From Methylomonas sp. AM2-LC (GTDB lineage Bacteria; Pseudomonadota; Gammaproteobacteria; Methylococcales; Methylomonadaceae), in NCBI RefSeq assembly GCF_039904985.1, contig NZ_CP157005.1, forward strand, positions 3,553,501-3,617,500: 64,000 nt of DNA, read 5' to 3'. The number at the start of each line of letters is the position of its first letter. Position 1 is the stretch's first letter. The translations under genes were made by a program, and so were the position numbers. The notes under the pieces are model-generated. The model was not told where the DNA came from. It saw only the letters and a program-made list of their open reading frames with translations, and searched no databases. Positions 1-9,253 of the stretch are shown piece after piece.

Positions 1-171
1 ATCGATTACTGTATGATGAGTTGAACGATAACGACCCCATCCTACATTGAATTTTAATAGTTGTTTATTTGCAGTGGATGAGGAAATAAAACCCAAATTG
101 ATTGCTTAAATCAAGCAATATTCATTAACTGGTTTTTCCTTTACCTATAAATTTTCTCAGCCATTTCAAAA

Positions 172-2097
172 ATGACCGATCAAAACAAAAACAAAACCAA
201 TACCTTATTTTCTGTTAGACCACTATTTCAATGGCTAGCGGTATTTGCCTTAATGCTGTCAGCGGGGCTTATTGCCTACCAAAATGGCCTATTGACTCTA
301 CTGGGTTATGAGGCCACTACCATTAACGCCAATTTACCAGCTACGACACCATCGATTGCAAGTCTTGCATCTAACGCTCCTGATCCGGTAAAAATTTCCA
401 TTGCCCAGGAAACTAGCAATCTGGCACTACCTAAGCGTAATATTGAACTAACCACAGAAAAAGCGTTGGCCGCCAAAGCGGCCATTAAGCGCAATGATTT
501 TTCTACTGCCGCACAGATTACTGGTGATGTGTTAGCGCATAGCAAACTACTAAACTGGCGCTTCTATCCATTTAACGATTTTATGCGCTATTTTTTTAAC
601 GAAACAGATTACGGTTATTTAGAATATCTGGATAAATGGGTGGCGCAAGAACCTAAATCCGCACTGGCTCACTTACTCCGCGCACAATGGTATTACAGTA
701 TCGGTCAAGGTATACGTGGTTACGATTTTTCATCTAAAGTGGCCGATACACATTTGCAAACTTATGAGGATTATTTGCAAAATTCCGACAAAGATATTCT
801 CGCCGCCATTCATCTAAACGCTGAAAATCCTTATAGTTATTTCATGTACTTGAATAGCATATCCAGGATGGGCGATAGTCCAGAAACAGAACAAGCTTTT
901 CAACTAGGCATTAATAAATTTCCAACTTATTACGCACTCTATCGGGCCAGACTTAAATCATTAACACCCAAATGGGGTGGCTCTCCACAAGCCATGTATG
1001 CATTTACCAGCAAATATGCTGATAAAGCTAAGGAACATTCACCGCTAAAAATGTTATATCTACAACTCTATAACTACATGGTTGATGCGGCATCGATAGC
1101 CTGTTCCTCAGACAAAGAACGGGACAAATGTGTCGGTGAAGTTATGGCAAAACTGATAAAACCACGCATGGCCGATGATATAAATACTGCATTGGAACTA
1201 TACAACAAAACCGACCCGTATCAATTCGCTTTAGAAATAAACTCTATCCTGTTGTCTTTAGCTGAAACCTCCGGTGCCGATCATTTTAGTGGCAGCATAC
1301 TGCAATTGGCTTCTGACCGCATGGGCAGTCAATTACAATTGGTGGATAATAATAGTGGTCATAACAATTACTTACTTGATCAAGTGGCCGCCAAATCCTG
1401 GGAAGACATTAATCACTATGAAAATGCGGAAAAAAAATATCAGGAAGCGTTATTAGACATTAAAAACACGCGCTTTCCTAACGAGGAAGAACAGTTTATC
1501 GCTTTAGCTGATATTTACTTAAATTTTGCCTCTATGTACTTTGATAATGCCAAGTACGCAAAAGCTATAGTTTATCAAAATGCGGCAATCGCCATGGGAG
1601 GTGGCCGTTTTGACAAGTCCTTATCTTGTGGCAGTTATTTTAACTTGAAATATTATACTGACGCTATTCAGGCCTGCAGCGCTCGAATAGAATCAGGAGC
1701 AGATATGCACGCCTATTGGTGGCGTGCCGCTTCTTATATGAGTTCTAATCAAGCGGATGCCGCATTAACCGATTTTAAAAAGGTTGCCGATTCGGAAAGC
1801 TCGTATCGAGAATCAGCAGTGATTAATCTATCGGCTATCTATGCACAAAAACAAGATTACCCGCAAATGCTCAGCGTATTTAAAAGCCATCCATTTTTGC
1901 TTGATGAAGAGCAAACCACCGACCACAATCAATTAATGATTGGCTTTAATAATCGTTGTTATGCTTACATGCAACTGGGGGAATTGCAAAAAGCGCTGGA
2001 TGATTGTACGAGTTCACTTAAATATGGCAATCTTCCCGATGCATTTCAGAAACAACAGACGTTGGTTAAAATGTTGAAAGAGAAAAATACGCATTAG
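172..2097 (+). CDS. Membrane-anchored DUF4034/TPR-repeat protein
   Basis: Protein of 641 residues with a short basic N-terminus and one membrane segment at about residues 20-42, so most of it should lie in the periplasm. Residues about 100-330 resemble the DUF4034 family, a helical module whose biochemical role is not known; the phrase HLLRAQWYYSIGQGIRG is the typical core. From about residue 410 onward there are tetratricopeptide-like helical pairs (for example ALTDFKKVADSESS and YAYMQLGELQKALDDC), suggesting a protein-interaction scaffold. The ATG is the first in frame. No same-strand neighbour lies close by, so it is probably monocistronic. No catalytic motif was seen. The family call is fairly firm; the function is unknown. 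Confidence 0.75.
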   Translation: MTDQNKNKTNTLFSVRPLFQWLAVFALMLSAGLIAYQNGLLTLLGYEATTINANLPATTPSIASLASNAPDPVKISIAQETSNLALPKRNIELTTEKALAAKAAIKRNDFSTAAQITGDVLAHSKLLNWRFYPFNDFMRYFFNETDYGYLEYLDKWVAQEPKSALAHLLRAQWYYSIGQGIRGYDFSSKVADTHLQTYEDYLQNSDKDILAAIHLNAENPYSYFMYLNSISRMGDSPETEQAFQLGINKFPTYYALYRARLKSLTPKWGGSPQAMYAFTSKYADKAKEHSPLKMLYLQLYNYMVDAASIACSSDKERDKCVGEVMAKLIKPRMADDINTALELYNKTDPYQFALEINSILLSLAETSGADHFSGSILQLASDRMGSQLQLVDNNSGHNNYLLDQVAAKSWEDINHYENAEKKYQEALLDIKNTRFPNEEEQFIALADIYLNFASMYFDNAKYAKAIVYQNAAIAMGGGRFDKSLSCGSYFNLKYYTDAIQACSARIESGADMHAYWWRAASYMSSNQADAALTDFKKVADSESSYRESAVINLSAIYAQKQDYPQMLSVFKSHPFLLDEEQTTDHNQLMIGFNNRCYAYMQLGELQKALDDCTSSLKYGNLPDAFQKQQTLVKMLKEKNTH

Positions 2098-2238
2098 CAT
2101 TTAGTCACCTGAATCAGATACGGTATTCTGCAACCCAATTCAGACAATAACACGTCTGGCGTTGCATGATTTGTTGGCAAAAATAGGGTGTCGGCGAATT
2201 AACTGCTACCTACATTATCCTATTTCATTGCGTAGCAA

Positions 2239-3492
2239 CTAAGGTAGAGGTTCGCCTTCAGTAAAATCATTGACTATAATTTTGCCGCCAGACATAACAA
2301 AACCGGGATATTCCAGTATTTTCAAGTTTTGTAAAGGATCGCCTTTTACCGCGATCAGATCTGCTGGCGCACCCGATTGTAAGGTACCCAATAAAGGGAT
2401 ATTTAAATACTCTCCCGATTTTGAGGTGGCACTGCGCAACACATCGATAGGCTGACCATGGGAGAATTGCAACATATAGATAAGCTCTTGCGCATCAATA
2501 CCCCATGGGGTATCAGTATGAGCAATCTCTGCTCCATATAAATACTCACCTCCCAACGCAGCCCATTTTCTGGCATTTTTCTCAACGCCAGCACATTGGG
2601 AAAAGCTATCCAAAGTAGTAATGATTTTTACCGATTGTGCTAGCGCTTTTTTTAACAAGTCCACGGAAATTTCTGCACACGGCATATGCGCCCATTCATC
2701 AACACCTGCTTGAATGGCAATTTTTGCGCCTTTTTCTTCACCGATATGAGCAGTCACTTTACGATCTAAGCGATGCGCTTCGGCAACAATAGCCTTGACT
2801 ATGGGGATTGATAATAACGGCCAAACTTTTTTTTCATGTAACATCTGTTGATGAGTTTTTTCTGACTTTGTATGCATATGATGAGCACCATTACTCCAAT
2901 GCGCACCTTTCTCACCACCCGGCTCCAACGCAATTTTAATGATCACCGCACCTGAGTTTACCAGTGACTGAACGGCTTCCCGTGCATTTTGTTCACTAGA
3001 CACACCTAATGCAATGTTATCAGCCCCCATAACGGAGATTGGGTAACCAGTTGGCGTAGTAATAATCGGCCCAGAACTAAGCACACGTAAACGACCATCA
3101 CCTCCATAAGGTGGATGCACAGGACCACCTACATCACGTAATGTGGTGATGCCGTGTTTAAGTATCACATCAGTAGGAATATGCTGAAAAGCCAAATGAG
3201 CATGTAATTCAATAAAGCCCGGTAATAACGTAGCGTCACCCAAATCAATCACTTTGCTAGCTTGGAATTGCATATTTTCACGCCGGTCAATTTGCCTAAT
3301 TGTGTCACCCACCACTAACAACGAGCTATGCGTTCTGAGAGTAAAGCCATCAAAAATACGCGCTGCATGGATCAGGATAGAGGCTTTCGCAGGTTCGGCA
3401 TTTACCTGAAACGCATAAATGCCCATTAAAATAAAAACTATACAACGTTGCTGGTGGCAAAATAGTTGCCAGTGGACTTTTATAAATGGCAT
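2239..3492 (-). CDS. Secreted amidohydrolase-family metal-dependent hydrolase
   Basis: Protein of 417 residues with an N-terminal hydrophobic stretch consistent with a signal peptide. It has the amidohydrolase beta-barrel pattern: the HAHLAF metal-binding motif near residue 98, an internal ITTLRDVGG strand, a Lys in IIKIALEPGG that could bridge metals, a histidine in VTAHIGEE, and the closing pattern GAPADLIAVKGDPL of the imidazolonepropionase/prolidase-like branch. Such enzymes hydrolyse cyclic amides, dipeptides or related C-N bonds; the substrate cannot be told here. It lies 78 bp downstream of the TonB-dependent receptor gene on the same strand, so the receptor may import, and this enzyme process, the same compound. 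The ATG at 3492 is the natural start. Confidence 0.8.
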   Translation of the reverse strand: MPFIKVHWQLFCHQQRCIVFILMGIYAFQVNAEPAKASILIHAARIFDGFTLRTHSSLLVVGDTIRQIDRRENMQFQASKVIDLGDATLLPGFIELHAHLAFQHIPTDVILKHGITTLRDVGGPVHPPYGGDGRLRVLSSGPIITTPTGYPISVMGADNIALGVSSEQNAREAVQSLVNSGAVIIKIALEPGGEKGAHWSNGAHHMHTKSEKTHQQMLHEKKVWPLLSIPIVKAIVAEAHRLDRKVTAHIGEEKGAKIAIQAGVDEWAHMPCAEISVDLLKKALAQSVKIITTLDSFSQCAGVEKNARKWAALGGEYLYGAEIAHTDTPWGIDAQELIYMLQFSHGQPIDVLRSATSKSGEYLNIPLLGTLQSGAPADLIAVKGDPLQNLKILEYPGFVMSGGKIIVNDFTEGEPLP

Positions 3493-3570
3493 CAGGTTAG
3501 TAACAAAAGTAGTAAAGATCAGCGTCCATCAAAATCCGAAGACTCTAAAAATTGATGCACGCTACGGATT

Positions 3571-5889
3571 TTAATAAGTGATTTCAATACCACCATAAAA
3601 TGATAAAGGCGCGCCTGCATTTAACATGGCATCTGTTGCACTGGCGGTATTCATGATATTGGTATTGGCCACATAGACTTTATCTAACAAATTGCGTCCT
3701 TCAAGAAACACCTTATAATTTTTATTGGACCAGCCAGTACGCATCCCCAACAAACTGTAAGGACTAATTTTATAAGTATTTGCATAATCACCCCAACGCT
3801 GCCCTACTACATCGACTGTGGGTCCCAAATAAAAACCGCTGGCATGATGATAGATAGCTTCACCTTTTAAGAAATAATCAGGAGCCGCGGGTAAGGCATG
3901 ATTCGCGTAAGTTGGATCATTATCAAAACGAAAATGATTAATTGTAAAACTTACCAGCGGTTCAAGGCTGTGCGTTCCTTCAGCATCCAGTGCAAAGCGA
4001 CCACCCAATAACCCTTCTATACCCGCATGAATGGTATTATTAAAATTGGTGGATACTGCAGATCCACCGGGTGGGGTGGTAGACAAAATTTCATTATTCA
4101 GCCATGAATAGTACAACGACAAATCCCAGTTTATATTGTTAAACTTATCCAGAGATTGACTTCCGCGCGTACCAATTTCGGCAGACGTACCTTCCATCGC
4201 CTTTAAATACGGCGTACCAACGCCTGAGGTAATATTGTCTGCTATGTTGTAATTGGTGGGTGGCGCATATAAGCGGCTAATATTGCTATACAAACTGGAG
4301 TTTTTAGTCAGATCGTACATTAAACCCAAACTTGGGTTAATCCCAGAATAATTATGATTACTATAACCGCCCAGCGGATAAAAATTAGGTGTTGCGGCAA
4401 ACAAAAAATTAGCTTGTTGGTCTTGTGGGATAGATAATCGATTGTTCATCACCTGTCGATGCGCAAATACGCCTTGCACAGCTGGCGTCAGTGTCCAATT
4501 ATCGGCAAAATGCCAATGATCCTGAGCAAAAATTTCGATATTATCGGCTTTTTTGGTAATACGATTAGTCATAGCGCCACGCAAACCGGCATTATTGGTG
4601 TAGTTGCCACCTTTATCAGAGTTGGTGCCAAAATTTAAACCCAGCAATAAGTCATGTGTGTCCAGGCGTAACTTATAGCGGGCTGTCGACCCCCAATCCT
4701 GCTGATTGCTATCTACCAGCATACTGAACATATCGTTAAGCCCACCATTTACATTCGGAAGTAACACCTTGCTCACGATGGGATGATACAGTTGCTGGTT
4801 TTCATAGGAAAATCCTAATTCCAGCGAACTTTTTTCATCAATGGTCCAACTGGTTTTATTGGCAACTCTTTCTGTTTCCGTGTTTAACTGATAATTACCC
4901 GCCAAAGCCTGACTGCTGGCCTGATACGGATTTGCGTTAAATTGTGCACGCGTCAATTGCCCAGGCAATTGTTGATTGTTTTTGATATAACTGACAAAGG
5001 TACGATTCACAACATTATCGGTAATTTGCCAACCCAGATTACCGTAAACCCCCACCCTATCCTGCTGGTTGTGCGCTCGATAACCATCCCATTCTTTGCC
5101 TTCGACAGTTAACAAGCCATCTATACTTTCATTAAATACCTTACTGACTGTGCCACGCCCCAAAAACTGGCCAAAACTACCCCCATTCAATAATAAGCGC
5201 ATGGCAGGATTATCGTAAGCAGTGGGTGAAGTAAAATCCACTGCGCCACCTAAAGTGCTGGCTCCGTATTTAAAAGCATTGCCCCCACGTGCCACCGTGG
5301 CAAAACTGGACGCCAGCGGATCTATCATCCGGTTGTGATTATTACCATCTGCAGCAGTAACCGGCATACCATCTTGCAATAATTTTATGCCACTACCTGC
5401 AAAGTTATTGGCATCTAGATTAGAGCCGCGACTAGTCAGAAATACTTCGTCATTACCACTTTGACTGGTTGCCCAAACGCCGGGTATATAGCGAAAAAAA
5501 TCCGCAATACTGGATATATTTCGATCATGTAAGGCATTAATATCAATCAGACTGACACCTCCTGGAGACAACGCAACTTCAGCTTTGGAAATAGCCAGTT
5601 TCTGATCACTGGCGGCAGTGACAACTACCGGTGTTAATTCTGTATTAATCGATGCTACTGATTGAGTTCCAGCTAAAGCGGGAGCGGTTTTATTATCCTG
5701 TTTCGACTGTATAGCATTGAAATTTTTAAGCGGTTTCGCTGCTTTTTTAATGACTTTTGACTCCATTTCTTGAGTCTGAGACTGTACGTCAGCCATCGTT
5801 AAATGACTAAAACCCATTACTATAAAAGCCGCGATTAGGGGGGTATAACGTTGAGAACTGCTAGCAGGATGATGGTTTACAGATTTCAT
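3571..5889 (-). CDS. TonB-dependent outer-membrane receptor, FecA-like
   Basis: Protein of 772 residues with an N-terminal hydrophobic segment ending near SHLTMADVQ, a linker, a TonB-box-like stretch (LTPVVVTAA), a plug domain (about residues 105-220, with FLTSRGSN, IKLLQDGMPV and YGASTLGGAVDF) and a long beta-barrel ending in an aromatic residue, as expected for outer-membrane assembly. The plug pattern is closest to the FecA group of ferric-chelate receptors (COG4772). It probably imports an iron chelate or similar ligand using TonB energy. It is divergent from a PchR-type AraC regulator, the usual arrangement for siderophore receptors, and is followed by an amidohydrolase. The ligand itself is unknown. 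Confidence 0.85.
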   Translation of the reverse strand: MKSVNHHPASSSQRYTPLIAAFIVMGFSHLTMADVQSQTQEMESKVIKKAAKPLKNFNAIQSKQDNKTAPALAGTQSVASINTELTPVVVTAASDQKLAISKAEVALSPGGVSLIDINALHDRNISSIADFFRYIPGVWATSQSGNDEVFLTSRGSNLDANNFAGSGIKLLQDGMPVTAADGNNHNRMIDPLASSFATVARGGNAFKYGASTLGGAVDFTSPTAYDNPAMRLLLNGGSFGQFLGRGTVSKVFNESIDGLLTVEGKEWDGYRAHNQQDRVGVYGNLGWQITDNVVNRTFVSYIKNNQQLPGQLTRAQFNANPYQASSQALAGNYQLNTETERVANKTSWTIDEKSSLELGFSYENQQLYHPIVSKVLLPNVNGGLNDMFSMLVDSNQQDWGSTARYKLRLDTHDLLLGLNFGTNSDKGGNYTNNAGLRGAMTNRITKKADNIEIFAQDHWHFADNWTLTPAVQGVFAHRQVMNNRLSIPQDQQANFLFAATPNFYPLGGYSNHNYSGINPSLGLMYDLTKNSSLYSNISRLYAPPTNYNIADNITSGVGTPYLKAMEGTSAEIGTRGSQSLDKFNNINWDLSLYYSWLNNEILSTTPPGGSAVSTNFNNTIHAGIEGLLGGRFALDAEGTHSLEPLVSFTINHFRFDNDPTYANHALPAAPDYFLKGEAIYHHASGFYLGPTVDVVGQRWGDYANTYKISPYSLLGMRTGWSNKNYKVFLEGRNLLDKVYVANTNIMNTASATDAMLNAGAPLSFYGGIEITY

Positions 5890-6237
5890 GAAACGTCCGA
5901 AATAGAGAAAGAAAATATCTTGAGTATTATTTATTTAGCATTAATATCAGCCACGCTAGGCTGTACAAAAGTTGCAAAAAATTTTACCCAATAACACTTT
6001 TAGGAATCTGACTCTTTTATATGCCAAACGGATTATTTCGTATGCTAAACAAAGAATTGCGTGATATGCCTTATTTTTAATAAAAAAGTGTGTGATATGC
6101 CTTGTTTTTAAAAATGCCATATTGTCAAATAACCATACTAAACACAGATAAGCACATGAAATTGTAAACATAAAAAAAAGTGGCAATAAATATGCTTAGT
6201 CTTTCAGTAATTCTAAATACGACTGGCGAAACTAACT
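5890..6237. promoter_or_regulatory. Divergent receptor/AraC promoter region with direct repeats
   Basis: A 348-bp AT-rich gap between the divergent receptor and AraC genes. TATGCC or near copies occur at 6020-6025, 6041-6046 (TATGCT), 6065-6070 and 6096-6101, with a further AATGCC at 6113-6118. Two of them sit inside a 20-bp direct repeat (6061-6080 and 6092-6111, one mismatch) spaced 31 bp apart, about three helical turns. AraC-family regulators bind direct repeats on one face of DNA, so these are good candidate operators. A 76-codon minus-strand frame here is not convincing as a gene. Confidence 0.5.
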
Positions 6238-7191
6238 ATGATATCAAAACAGTTTTTTGCAAAGCGCTGGAGCATCGATAGCGAAGATTTACATTTCCTT
6301 CCTCAAACAGATTGCTTGCATCAAAGCTTACCTAAAGAGCTGGGAAACGGTCGATCCGCAATATTTCAACTTGAAGATGGCTTGCGTTATATAGAAACTC
6401 TGTATACACCCAATAGGGATTTGGCTGTGTTGAGTCGTATAGACTATCAGGAACCGCAACTTATCATGACCATCAGTTTAAAGGGACAATCCATTTTTAC
6501 CAGTAAAGCAGGTAATGAGCTGATATTTAAACAAGGCTATACCACTCTAGTACCAGTGAATACTGATAGCATAGGTGAGCGACACTACGAAGCCAACATA
6601 ACCACACAACAATTACGTTTTGCCCTGAGTAAAAACTGGCTGGAAAAATATTTTGGTGAAACTCAAACCAGACAATTGTTATCTCAAAAACATGAGCGAC
6701 TACAGCCCACCGGTATTCAGGCACTAGTTAGGGCTCAGCAATTATTGGATCGCAATATTTTCAGTAGCAGCAACCGTCTTTTGATGCATGGGCAAGCTTT
6801 ATCTTTACTTGCATTTGAACTGAGTTGCCTGATTGATAATAAGCCCAAAAATGTCATGCAAACTCATCAGAAAGATAGCATTATGGCAAGATCGGCGCGC
6901 GATATTTTATATGATGAATTTAAACAACCGCCATCCGTTGAGCAGCTAGCTAAACGGGTAGGTACTAACGCATTTAAATTAAAAAAATTGTTTCATCGCT
7001 ATTTTAATAACACTCCTTATGGTTTATTGCTAGAAATCAGGATGAACAAGGCTTATCAACTACTCATTTCTGAACAATGTCAGGTGAGCGTGGCAGCGAA
7101 TAAAGTGGGCTATAACCATGCCAGCAACTTTAGTACAGCATTTACAAAGTTTTTTGGTCAATCACCAAAAGCAATTACTAAAAAGGGTTGA
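6238..7191 (+). CDS. AraC-family transcriptional regulator, PchR-like
   Basis: Protein of 317 residues. The C-terminal about 100 residues hold the two helix-turn-helix motifs of the AraC family: PSVEQLAKRVGTNAFKLKKL, and the second around VSVAANKVGYNHASNFSTAF with the closing FGQSPKA. The N-terminal two thirds is a PchR/YbtA-like ligand-sensing domain rather than an AraC cupin (inferred from pattern and context). Regulators of this group switch on the neighbouring TonB-dependent receptor when the cognate siderophore is present. The gene is divergent from such a receptor across a gap with direct repeats, which supports that role. The ATG start immediately follows the gap. Confidence 0.85.
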   Translation: MISKQFFAKRWSIDSEDLHFLPQTDCLHQSLPKELGNGRSAIFQLEDGLRYIETLYTPNRDLAVLSRIDYQEPQLIMTISLKGQSIFTSKAGNELIFKQGYTTLVPVNTDSIGERHYEANITTQQLRFALSKNWLEKYFGETQTRQLLSQKHERLQPTGIQALVRAQQLLDRNIFSSSNRLLMHGQALSLLAFELSCLIDNKPKNVMQTHQKDSIMARSARDILYDEFKQPPSVEQLAKRVGTNAFKLKKLFHRYFNNTPYGLLLEIRMNKAYQLLISEQCQVSVAANKVGYNHASNFSTAFTKFFGQSPKAITKKG

Positions 7192-7317
7192 GCAGTTTTG
7201 GCGGATATCAAATAGCTATAATCAGTGCATCAACCGAGATATAGCCTTGCCTAGAATTTAGTGAAATTAGATCGCGAAAATAGTGGTTTAGCCAACTTGC
7301 CTTGAATCCACAAGCAG

Positions 7318-7424
7318 ATTACTTAAAGAACGATTTCGCTAAGCCGTTCTTTAAGTAATTCTTCTAGAAGTTTTTGATATTTCATTAGGTTACGTTACTG
7401 AGTAAATTTACTCAGTAACGTAAC
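7318..7424. terminator. Two tandem perfect palindromes between araC-type gene and ureG
   Basis: In the 332-bp gap between the convergent AraC and ureG genes lie two perfect palindromes. The first has 15-bp arms (7318-7332 and 7345-7359) with a 12-nt loop, followed by a smaller CTTCTAGAAG palindrome and a T-run at 7371-7375. The second has 18-bp arms with no loop (7389-7406 and 7407-7424). The first, read on the plus strand, looks like an intrinsic terminator for the AraC gene. The loop-free second one is less typical and could be a site for a dimeric DNA-binding protein or a repeat element. The rest of the gap shows nothing recognisable. Confidence 0.5.
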
Positions 7425-7523
7425 TTGGCGGATACTGACTCAAGCTACACGGACGTATGCACGGCGTCCTCTGACAGAATACCCTAGCATCAAAAAATAA
7501 CATGCGCTAAGCAAACAAATGAG

Positions 7524-8141
7524 CTAAGCACTACCCAACATCCCTTGCTTTACTATAAACTCGGCGACATCTTTTACGCCTAGGCCCGCTTTAATATTAG
7601 TAAACAGAAAAGGTTTTTCGCCACGCATCAATTTGGCATCTCTGTCCATCACTTCTAGTGAAGCACCCACATAAGGCGCGAGATCTATTTTATTGATCAC
7701 CAGCAAATCAGAGCGGGTAATACCCGGCCCACCTTTGCGGGGAATTTTATCACCGGCTGATACATCAATGACATACAAAGTAATGTCTGCCAGTTCTGGG
7801 CTAAAGGTAGCACTGAGATTATCGCCACCACTTTCCACCATTACGAAATCCAACTCAGGCCATCGCTCACACAATTCTTCGACTGCCGCCAAATTCATTG
7901 AGGCATCTTCACGAATAGCCGTATGCGGACAACCTCCGGTTTCCACACCTAAAATTCGCTCTTCGGGCAGTGCTTGACTGCGAATTAGAAATTGTTGATC
8001 TTCGCGGGTATAAATATCATTAGTGACAACGCCTATTTCATAGTCATCACGCATGTTTTTGCATAAGGCATCAACCAGGGCTGTTTTTCCAGAACCAACC
8101 GGCCCGCCTATACCTACTCTTAGCACTTGTTTAGTTATCAT
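7524..8141 (-). CDS. ureG: Urease accessory GTPase UreG
   Basis: Protein of 205 residues, the usual UreG length. It shows the P-loop GPVGSGKT at residues about 13-20, the [12 protein letters not shown] segment, the nickel-binding CPH motif in [30 protein letters not shown], and the NKID guanine-specificity motif. UreG hydrolyses GTP to drive nickel delivery into apo-urease together with UreD, UreF and UreE in the cytoplasm. It is the last gene of the minus-strand urease operon, 10 bp after ureF. Confidence 0.97.
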   Translation of the reverse strand: MITKQVLRVGIGGPVGSGKTALVDALCKNMRDDYEIGVVTNDIYTREDQQFLIRSQALPEERILGVETGGCPHTAIREDASMNLAAVEELCERWPELDFVMVESGGDNLSATFSPELADITLYVIDVSAGDKIPRKGGPGITRSDLLVINKIDLAPYVGASLEVMDRDAKLMRGEKPFLFTNIKAGLGVKDVAEFIVKQGMLGSA

Positions 8142-8151
8142 TTTTAGGACC

Positions 8152-8826
8152 TCATGAACGGAATAATCGGGAATATTGCATTTCGTGGCGACTACTGGCT
8201 AAAGCTAGCCCAAAAGCACTACCACCTAACTGATGATCTGTTAGCATTAGAGAATGCTCGACAATAGCAGGTAAGCGCCCGGCAAGTTTTAACAGCAATT
8301 GTTGACCAGCCACCTGACCTAGTGGTATTAATTTAACCCCGCACAGCACTTGATTCTCCAGCCAGCTCCATAGATAACCCGTAACTGTATGCTTTTTATC
8401 TATCTGCCAACGTACTGCAGCCAGACTAAACAAGGTGGCTAGAGTAGTCTCGGGGCGTTTTAACCAGTTTTCGGCATCGGGCATCTCCAATTGATTAAGC
8501 AACCTTGCCAGCGCCTGACCGGTTTGCCGATCTTCTGCACGCAACTCATAGGTTTCTCTACTCGCGTAAAGTTGTTCAGTCCAGTAATAAACCGCCGTAT
8601 AATCGGATAGTAGCCAAGCATCGTATAACCGAGCTAAATAAGCCGCGTCCAAATAACACAAATTATTTTGCAACACGCCAGAAATCCATTCTTCCAATTC
8701 AGTGCTGTTGGTGATCCAGCCGTCATCAATAGCACGTTCCAACCCCTGCGAGTAACTGTACATCCCAATCGGCAGACCTGGGCTGATCAACTGCATTAAG
8801 CGCAATAAAGCAACATCAGCCAGCAT
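8152..8826 (-). CDS. ureF: Urease accessory protein UreF
   Basis: Protein of 224 residues from the ATG at 8826. A TTG 30 bp upstream would add ten residues, but the ATG matches the family start [13 protein letters not shown]. The family pattern [16 protein letters not shown] and the C-terminal [24 protein letters not shown] are present. UreF is the GTPase-regulating chaperone that joins UreD and the apo-urease for nickel insertion. The start overlaps the end of ureE by 11 bp, indicating translational coupling. Confidence 0.93.
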   Translation of the reverse strand: MLADVALLRLMQLISPGLPIGMYSYSQGLERAIDDGWITNSTELEEWISGVLQNNLCYLDAAYLARLYDAWLLSDYTAVYYWTEQLYASRETYELRAEDRQTGQALARLLNQLEMPDAENWLKRPETTLATLFSLAAVRWQIDKKHTVTGYLWSWLENQVLCGVKLIPLGQVAGQQLLLKLAGRLPAIVEHSLMLTDHQLGGSAFGLALASSRHEMQYSRLFRS

Positions 8827-9247
8827 GAGTATGATATGCCCCAGTTTCTGGCTCAAAAGGCAAGGTTAAATGTTCAACTTGTAAACCTAAACCTATCAAC
8901 ATTGAATCCAGCACATGATCGGCTAAATAGCGTAATTCATGCGGCATAATTTGTAAGGCAACATGACGATTACCCAAGTGGTAACAGGCGCGGGCAAACA
9001 GTAAATCATCCTGGCAATGCACTACCGATAAGGCTTCCGGCGCGGCTTCTACGCGTACTTTATAACCTTGACTTCCGGTTAAAACCAAGCCACTGCGTAA
9101 GGATTGCCCTCGCTGTAAAAAAAGACCCACTTGAATACCACTTTTAGTAATAGCCGGTTGGCGGGTTTTTTGTCGATCAGAAAAAACCAGGCTCAAGGTA
9201 TCATCAGCTATTTCGCCCGTTTGCAGAGTTTCGGTTAGTTTTAACAT
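8816..9247 (-). CDS. ureE: Urease accessory nickel chaperone UreE
   Basis: Protein of 143 residues with the UreE N-terminal fold (DDTLSLVFSDRQKTRQP) and the C-terminal metal-binding domain containing LLFARACYHLGNRHVALQI, whose GNRH histidine is the conserved interface nickel ligand. The C-terminus ends in YHTHAG, a modest histidine tail rather than the long His-rich tail of Klebsiella-type UreE. It delivers nickel to UreG. It starts 6 bp after ureC. Confidence 0.95.
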   Translation of the reverse strand: MLKLTETLQTGEIADDTLSLVFSDRQKTRQPAITKSGIQVGLFLQRGQSLRSGLVLTGSQGYKVRVEAAPEALSVVHCQDDLLFARACYHLGNRHVALQIMPHELRYLADHVLDSMLIGLGLQVEHLTLPFEPETGAYHTHAG

Positions 9248-9253
9248 TGGCTT

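Noticed and set aside
5956..6186. 76-codon minus-strand frame between the receptor and AraC genes
   Set aside because: AT-rich, Cys/Phe/Leu-heavy composition, no ribosome-binding site, and it covers the candidate operator repeats. More likely chance.
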